A stretch of 64,000 nt of DNA from Chloroflexota bacterium (lineage in GTDB: Bacteria; Chloroflexota; UBA6077; JACCZL01). Below the pieces are notes generated by a model, which did not search any database, was not told the origin of the DNA, and saw only the letters and a program-made list of their open reading frames with translations. The DNA lies in NCBI GenBank assembly GCA_020845495.1, contig JADLFM010000173.1, positions 62,001 through 126,000 of the forward strand, given 5' to 3'. The position numbers and the translations under genes are program-made. This document shows, in pieces, positions 59,034 through 64,000 of this stretch; the first letter of the stretch is position 1; the number at the start of each line of letters is the position of its first letter.

Positions 59034-59237
59034 GTGGAGATCAGCGCGCGCAACCAACTGCACGGGACCGTCAAGAGCATCAAGCTCGGGCAGGTGATGG
59101 CCGAGGTCGTCGTCGACGTGAACGGGAGCGAGGTCGTCGCCGCGATCACTCGCTCGTCAGTCGAGTCGCTGGGCCTCGCGCAAGGCGACCGGGTGACTGC
59201 CATCATCAAGGCGACCGAAGTCATGATCGGAAAGTAG
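59034..59237 (+). CDS. Molbindin (Mop/TOBE domain molybdate-binding protein)
   Basis: 67 residues, a single TOBE/Mop domain: SARNQLHGTVKSIKLGQVMA, EVVVDVNGSEVVAAITRSSV, LGLAQGDRVTAIIKATEVMI. Such small proteins form hexamers that store molybdate in the cytoplasm. GTG 59034 is preceded by GGAG at good spacing. It lies between the regulator and modA, and probably belongs to the same operon. Confidence 0.95.
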   Translation: MEISARNQLHGTVKSIKLGQVMAEVVVDVNGSEVVAAITRSSVESLGLAQGDRVTAIIKATEVMIGK

Positions 59238-59346
59238 GGCGCCGAACGATCACAGTGGGATCCGGGAGCAGAGCGCGTGCACGGCGGGCAATAGAGCGGA
59301 GCGCATCCGCTGAGGAGACACGGTCCTGCTGGATCGAGGGAGGCAG

Positions 59347-60309
59347 ATGGTGGCCTGGGGCTCTGGATTCGTCAGGCGGGGGCTGGCGGTAGTCGGCGCG
59401 ATTGCCTTGACTGTAGCAGCGGTCATGCCGCTCGCCCCGCCGACCGCGCCCGCGGATGCCCAGGGCGCCGAGTTGACCGTGTTTGCGGCTGCTTCCCTTG
59501 CGGACGCCTTCGGTGAGATCGGCACGCTCTACACGGATCAGACCGGTATCCCGGTGCGCTTCAATTTTGGCGCGTCGTCGCAGCTTCGGACCCAACTGGA
59601 GCAGGGCGCACGTGCCGACGTCTTCGCCTCGGCAGATCAGGCCCAGATGGACCGCGCCCGGGCGGCCGACGTCCTCGATGGGGATGACGTGACGTTCGCC
59701 ACTAATCGGCTCGTCATCATCACGCCGGCGAGCGATCCGGGCGGCATCCGGAGCCCCGCTGACCTGGCGCGGCCGGGCGTGCGGCTGGTAACTGCCGCTC
59801 CGGAGGTGCCTATCGGGGCGTATACCCAGGCCATGCTCGACGCGATGAGCCAGTCGCCAGAGTACGGCACCGAGTTCAAGGGCCGCGCCAACGCGAACGT
59901 CGTCTCACGCGAGCCGAACGTCCGGCAAGTCGTGGCCAAAATTCAGCTTGGCGAGGGCGACGCCGCCGTCGTCTATTTGACCGACGTCACCCCCCAGTCG
60001 GCGCCCGACCTGCGGACCATCGAGATCCCGGCTGAGGTCAACATGCTGGCGGCGTACCCGATCGCGTTAGTGGCGGGCGGACCGCGCACCGAGGCCGGAG
60101 CGTCCTTTATTGCCTTCGTGCTGTCGCCGGCCGGGCAGGGCGTCCTCCAGAACTGGAACTTCACGCCGGTCGGGCCCGTCGCGCTGGCGCCCGGTCTACC
60201 GGTGCCAGCCGTTGACTCACCCGGGCGCATGGCCGCAGTCAGGCTGCCAGGTGGCCTGGAAGCCGCGCCGGCCGCTCCACCTGCCGGCGGGGCGGCACAC
60301 GCCTGGTGA
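59347..60309 (+). CDS. modA: Molybdate ABC transporter substrate-binding protein ModA
   Basis: Exported oxyanion-binding protein, 320 residues. Signal peptide 1-38, cleavage near PADA. Mature motifs: LTVFAAASLADAFGEIGTLY, FGASSQLRTQLEQGARADVF, ATNRLVIITPA and EPNVRQVVAKIQLGEGDAAV. The Ser and Ala residues that hold molybdate lie in the first two. ATG 59347. It overlaps modB by four bases. The C-terminus has a short Pro/Ala extension. Confidence 0.95.
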   Translation: MVAWGSGFVRRGLAVVGAIALTVAAVMPLAPPTAPADAQGAELTVFAAASLADAFGEIGTLYTDQTGIPVRFNFGASSQLRTQLEQGARADVFASADQAQMDRARAADVLDGDDVTFATNRLVIITPASDPGGIRSPADLARPGVRLVTAAPEVPIGAYTQAMLDAMSQSPEYGTEFKGRANANVVSREPNVRQVVAKIQLGEGDAAVVYLTDVTPQSAPDLRTIEIPAEVNMLAAYPIALVAGGPRTEAGASFIAFVLSPAGQGVLQNWNFTPVGPVALAPGLPVPAVDSPGRMAAVRLPGGLEAAPAAPPAGGAAHAW

Positions 60310-61277
60310 ACGTGGCCTCCCGATCTGGCGCGGCCGCCCGTCGCAGCACGCCTTCCTGCCACGACGCGGCCGCCCGCCACGGCGCGGCCGTGCAGACACT
60401 GCCCGCCCCGGTGTCGACGCGGACGCGCGTCGTAGCACCGTCGACGGCCGGCCCTGCCGCGTCCTCCGCCACCCGCCGACGACTGCCGACGGGTGGCTCT
60501 GCCCTGCTCGTGGCCGCTGCCGCGGCGTTCGTCCTGCTCGTCGGGCTGCCGATTCTGGCGATCTTCGTGCGGGCCATCCCGAGCGGAGCGCTCGGCCCGG
60601 TGCTCGCGCGGCCGGTGGTGGTAGAAGCGTTGCGGTTGAGCCTGCTGACGACCGCCCTATCTCTTGGGCTGACGTTGCTGGTCGGGACACCGGTTGCCTG
60701 GCTGCTCGCACGAGGGCGGTTCCCTGGCCGTGACCTGCTGGACAGCCTGATCGAGCTTCCGATGGTGCTGCCGCCGGCCGTCGCTGGCGTCGGCCTGCTG
60801 ATGGCCTTCGGGCGGCGCGGGCTGCTCGGCCCGGCGCTCGAATCGCTGGGGATCACCATCGGCTTCACGACCGCCGCCGTGGTCCTGGCTCAGTTGTTCG
60901 TGGCCGCGCCGTTCTACATCCGCTCGGCGCGTGTCGGGTTCGCGGCGGTGGACCGCGAGCTCGAAGAGATGGCCTTCACGCTGGGCTGCTCGCGCTGGGC
61001 CGCGTTCTGGCGGGTGACGGTGCCGCTCACGCTCCCGTCGCTGCTGGCCGGCGCGGCGATGTGCTGGGCACGAGCACTCGGCGAGTTCGGCGCGACGATC
61101 ATGTTTGCTGGCAGTTTCCAGGGGCGCACCCAGACGATGCCGCTGGCCGTCTATGCGGCGCTGGAAACCGATCTGGACGCCGCCCTCGCGCTGTCGGCTG
61201 TCCTCGTGGTGGTGTCGTTCGCGGTGCTCGGCGTGGTCCGGCTGGCCGTGCGTCGCTCCGGTCTCGGCACCACCTGA
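60306..61277 (+). CDS. modB: Molybdate ABC transporter permease ModB
   Basis: Membrane permease, 323 residues. The first 60 are Arg/Ala/Ser-rich and cytoplasmic; then about six helices. ATPase-contact loop: ELEEMAFTLGCSRWAAFWRV followed by LPSLLAGAAMCWARALGEFG, the EAA-type motif, and TIMFAGSFQGRTQTMPLAVY. GTG 60306 overlaps the modA stop. The expected ModC ATPase is not next; a chemoreceptor gene follows. Confidence 0.94.
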   Translation: MNVASRSGAAARRSTPSCHDAAARHGAAVQTLPAPVSTRTRVVAPSTAGPAASSATRRRLPTGGSALLVAAAAAFVLLVGLPILAIFVRAIPSGALGPVLARPVVVEALRLSLLTTALSLGLTLLVGTPVAWLLARGRFPGRDLLDSLIELPMVLPPAVAGVGLLMAFGRRGLLGPALESLGITIGFTTAAVVLAQLFVAAPFYIRSARVGFAAVDRELEEMAFTLGCSRWAAFWRVTVPLTLPSLLAGAAMCWARALGEFGATIMFAGSFQGRTQTMPLAVYAALETDLDAALALSAVLVVVSFAVLGVVRLAVRRSGLGTT

Positions 61278-61410
61278 GGCGCGACGCACTGCTTCGCGGC
61301 CGTGCCACTCCCGCAGAACGCGCGACGGTCCGGTGTGGCGGCCGAGTAGCGCCCTCGGGCCAGAGCAGCGCTCTGATAGAGCCGGACCGAGCCGTGTCAG
61401 GTTTGCGTAA

Positions 61411-61452
61411 ATAACGGCCTGCCCCTCCCGTTTCGGGTGCAAGCGCCGTTAT
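61411..61452. promoter_or_regulatory. Inverted repeat upstream of the chemoreceptor
   Basis: ataacggc (61411-61418) and gccgttat (61445-61452) flank an inner cccg/cggg hairpin. It lies about 80 bases before the chemoreceptor start at 61532. It could be an operator or leader hairpin. I see no clear promoter hexamers with it. Confidence 0.35.
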
Positions 61453-61531
61453 GAACCTATGTACCGTCCTGTCAAGCAGGGTGGTCGCGGCAGCAAGCCT
61501 GTACGGGGGCGCCCTCGCCCAGGCACGCACG

Positions 61532-63631
61532 ATGGAGGATTGGGTGCGCTGGTTTCATAACCTTGGCATACAGACGAAGTTACTCGGCACGTTCGGCACC
61601 GTCTGCGCCATCATGGCGCTGGTCGGTTACCTGGGCATCAGCACCGCTCAGAGCATCAATGCCCAACTGAACGACGCTAATACGGTGAACATTCCCAGTG
61701 TGGATGCGCTGGCTACTACCCAGGCCAGTTTCCTCCGTGCCCAGCGCGACGTCCGGAGCGTCATTCAGGCTACCGACCCCGGCGAAGCCAACGCGCTATT
61801 CGCGAAGGTCAAGGACAGCCTCAGGGAAAGCGACGAAGCATGGGCCGCCTACAAGGCGTTGCCAGCAAGCGACGAGGAAAAGCGGCTCTGGCCGGAGCTC
61901 GAGCAGAACTACAAGGCCTGGCGTGATGGGCTCGATCGAGCCGGCATCGAGATCGCCAAGAACACTGACCAGGGTAGAGCGGCAGCCGCCGAGATCGTGC
62001 TGAAGACGACGGCCCCGTTGTCCGCGAAGGTCGATACCACGATCGACAGCCTGTCTAACCTCAACATCAAGGGCGTCAACCAGGCGGCACAAGCGGCCAG
62101 GGACGACTTCGATCGGGCGCTCAAGACGCTCATCGGGGCGATCGCGATTGGCATGCTGCTGGCGCTCGGGATCGGGTTCTACCTGGCGCGCACCATCGCC
62201 ACCGCCGTTGGACAGGTCGCAGCGACCGCGCAGCAAATCGCCCGCGACGATCTCCCGTCGCTCATCGACGTGGCCAAGGCGCTGGCCGCTGGCGATCTCA
62301 CGAAGGACGCCGCCGTCAAAGCCCAGCGTGTCGACGTTCGCAGCAAGGACGAGATCGGGGTGATGGCTGAAGACTTCAACGTCATGATCGACGGCTTGCA
62401 GGAGACCGGCGCCGCGTTCGCCGAGATGAGCGCCAACCTCCGCGATTCCATCGGCCAGATCCGGACGGCGGCCGACGGCGTAGCGGGCGCATCGCAGCAG
62501 CTTGGCGCGGCGGCCGGCCAGAACGGGCAGGCGGTCCAGCAGGTCACGACCGCGGTGCAGCAGGTGGCGCAGGGCGCCGCCGAGCAGGCGCAGACCGCCC
62601 AGAGCACCAGCCAGTCCGTCGAACAACTGATGCAGGCGATCGATCAGGTAGCCCGTGGCGCCCAGGAGCAGGCCCGAGCAGTCGGGAGCGCGTCCGCGAC
62701 GACCGAGCAGATGGCGGCAGGCGTGGAGCAAGTCGCAGCGAACGCGCAGAGCGTGGCAGCCGCCTCCCAGCAGACACGAGCCTCGGCCGAACAGGGCGCG
62801 CGGGCAGTCCAGCAGACCGTGGCCGGCATGAGCGAGATTCAGCAGGTCGTCTCCCAGGCGAGCTCGCGGGTCGAGGAACTGGGGGCGCTGGGGGAGAAGA
62901 TCGGGGCAGTGGTCGAGACCATCGACGACATCGCGGAGCAGACCAACCTGCTGGCCCTGAACGCGGCCATCGAAGCGGCCCGAGCGGGTGAGCACGGCAA
63001 GGGCTTCGCGGTGGTGGCCGACGAGGTCCGCAAGCTGGCCGAGCGCTCGCAGCGTGAGACCAAGGCCATCGCCGGCCTGATCCGCGAGGTGCAGGACGGC
63101 ACCCGCCAGGCGGTCGGAGCGATGGAGCAGGGCGCGCAGAAGGTCGAGGAAGGCTCGGCCCAGGCCGACCAGGCGGGCCGCGCCCTCGAAGAGATCCTGC
63201 GAGCCGTCGATGCCACCGTTCGGCAAGTCGAGGACATCGCGACAGCCGCACAGGACATGGCCGAGCGCAGCCGGACCGTCAGTAGCACGATGATGAACAT
63301 TTCGGCCGCCGTCGAGGAGGCCACGGCCGCATCCGAGGAGATGGCTGCCTCAGCCGAGGGGGTCGGCCGCTCGATCCAGAGTATCGCGGCGGTGGCTGAG
63401 CAAAGCTCGGCGGCCACCGAGGAAGTGTCGGCGTCGGCCGAGGAGATGAGCGCTCAGGTCGAGGAGATCTCCGCCCAGGCCGAAGAACTGGCTGCCACCG
63501 CCGATCAGCTTCAGCAACTCGTCGCCCGCTTCACGGTCGATGATGCGGCGACGGCCGGGCAGCTCACCCCACGCCGCCGGGCCGGCGATTGGGGCAAGGC
63601 GGCGCGCTCGTCCATCCGGGCTGCGAGCTAA
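61532..63631 (+). CDS. Methyl-accepting chemotaxis protein
   Basis: 699-residue chemoreceptor. It starts at ATG 61532, giving the typical [20 protein letters not shown] first helix; the frame runs up to 61451. The outer four-helix-bundle sensor (about 40-195) has [21 protein letters not shown] second membrane helix, a HAMP-like segment and a long coiled coil follow. The hairpin tip that binds CheA/CheW is [20 protein letters not shown] with [18 protein letters not shown]. No CheW-type C-terminal pentapeptide is visible. It signals to a CheA encoded elsewhere and should control the flagella whose parts are in this window. Confidence 0.96.
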   Translation: MEDWVRWFHNLGIQTKLLGTFGTVCAIMALVGYLGISTAQSINAQLNDANTVNIPSVDALATTQASFLRAQRDVRSVIQATDPGEANALFAKVKDSLRESDEAWAAYKALPASDEEKRLWPELEQNYKAWRDGLDRAGIEIAKNTDQGRAAAAEIVLKTTAPLSAKVDTTIDSLSNLNIKGVNQAAQAARDDFDRALKTLIGAIAIGMLLALGIGFYLARTIATAVGQVAATAQQIARDDLPSLIDVAKALAAGDLTKDAAVKAQRVDVRSKDEIGVMAEDFNVMIDGLQETGAAFAEMSANLRDSIGQIRTAADGVAGASQQLGAAAGQNGQAVQQVTTAVQQVAQGAAEQAQTAQSTSQSVEQLMQAIDQVARGAQEQARAVGSASATTEQMAAGVEQVAANAQSVAAASQQTRASAEQGARAVQQTVAGMSEIQQVVSQASSRVEELGALGEKIGAVVETIDDIAEQTNLLALNAAIEAARAGEHGKGFAVVADEVRKLAERSQRETKAIAGLIREVQDGTRQAVGAMEQGAQKVEEGSAQADQAGRALEEILRAVDATVRQVEDIATAAQDMAERSRTVSSTMMNISAAVEEATAASEEMAASAEGVGRSIQSIAAVAEQSSAATEEVSASAEEMSAQVEEISAQAEELAATADQLQQLVARFTVDDAATAGQLTPRRRAGDWGKAARSSIRAAS

Positions 63632-63650
63632 CCCACCGCCAACGAATCAC

Positions 63651-63690
63651 GTTGCGCGGGGCGAGACGGGGTCGGCTCGCCCCGCGCAAC
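63651..63690 (+). terminator. Terminator hairpin after the chemoreceptor
   Basis: A perfect 15-bp stem (63651-63665 with 63676-63690; gttgcgcggggcgag) has a 10-base loop, 19 bases past the stop codon. Followed by tggagcg, no U-tract. Confidence 0.75.
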
Positions 63691-64000
63691 TGGAGCGTGA
63701 TGGGGCAACAAGCGCAGGCGGCAATCGAACGCGGCGCTCGGCGGTGAGCGCCTGCTCGACCTGTCCCGCCTGCCCTTTTTGGCTGAGAGCCCCCACCCCC
63801 AACCCCTCCCCCGTGCGCGGGAGAGGGGCGGCCGATCTGAAAGCACCGAGGCTCAATCACTGGTGACGTGGGTCACGAGTAGTACCCATCTCGCCTGCTC
63901 CTCCGTTCTCCTGTTGGGATTCGTTGACTCGTGCGGGGCATCATGGGGCCGCGCCCCCAAGAGTCACCCCGCCTGTTGAGTTCGTCGACCCGTGTGGGAC
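63691..64000. other. Intergenic end of the window with dispersed C-rich repeat
   Basis: No gene seen. At 63788-63830 a cccccacccccaacccctccc run and its closing gggagagggg resemble a dispersed intergenic repeat of high-GC genomes; similar patches are near 2005 and 43290. The last 120 bases contain short repeats of a cgtgcgggg/cgtgtggga type and end at the window edge. Confidence 0.5.

Noticed and set aside
1..64000. CRISPR arrays, insertion sequences, phage genes
   Set aside because: The tandem repeats have no unique spacers of CRISPR type, and I found no transposase, integrase or phage structural protein.

Overview
The window is about 64 kb of high-GC DNA whose genes read as one bacterial chromosome. 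It has a T-box leader, lipoproteins with Sec signals, a lipobox-bearing sortase, a DUF5989/SGNH pair and a flagellar basal-body cluster. With no outer-membrane genes and GC-rich third positions, this suggests a monoderm, flagellated Chloroflexota-type bacterium (Thermomicrobia-like). That placement is inferred from gene content, not from a marker phylogeny. I saw no rRNA, CRISPR array, transposase or prophage.

Layout. 0.3-9.2 kb: a GH84-like glycosidase, an eIF2B-like isomerase-family protein, tRNA-Ala(CGC) with its own promoter and hairpin, a stress-type membrane protein, a zinc-ribbon protein, a decayed zinc alcohol dehydrogenase and a large secreted Kelch protein. 9.4-17.4 kb: a candidate switching RNA, DUF5989 plus an SGNH hydrolase, thrS with a full T-box leader and promoter, an HtrA-type lipoprotein protease and a membrane glycosyltransferase. 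17.6-25.0 kb: two branched-chain-amino-acid-type binding proteins with livH and livM, a DinB protein and an enolase-superfamily enzyme.

25.2-39.1 kb: the flagellar block, in the order fliS, sortase, flgC, fliE, fliF, fliG, fliH, fliI, fliJ, lytic transglycosylase, flgB, C39-like cysteine peptidase, fliK, flgD and a short flgE, closed by a strong hairpin. It encodes rod, MS ring, switch, export ATPase, hook cap and hook. The export gate (flhAB, fliPQR), fliMN, motAB, fliC and fliD are not here. The transglycosylase, the C39-like protein and FliK share an N-terminal F-x-x-A-L element and lack Sec signals. This suggests that two wall-cutting enzymes leave through the flagellar export apparatus.

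39.4-45.9 kb: a NarL-type response regulator paired with a stand-alone histidine-kinase dimerisation domain, a hybrid kinase with an altered H-box, and small membrane or flavin-binding proteins. 46-57.6 kb: an MFS exporter, a glycosyltransferase-like membrane protein, a membrane-bound HdrD-like Fe-S oxidoreductase, a PPOX protein, a nitroreductase, an AMP-ligase/ACP/acyltransferase fusion and a sugar-dehydrogenase-type propeller. 57.7-61.3 kb: a molybdate locus (XRE plus binding-domain regulator, Mop protein, modA, modB) without modC. 61.5-63.6 kb: a chemoreceptor. Short in-frame tandem repeats recur throughout. Both ABC importers lack neighbouring ATPase genes.
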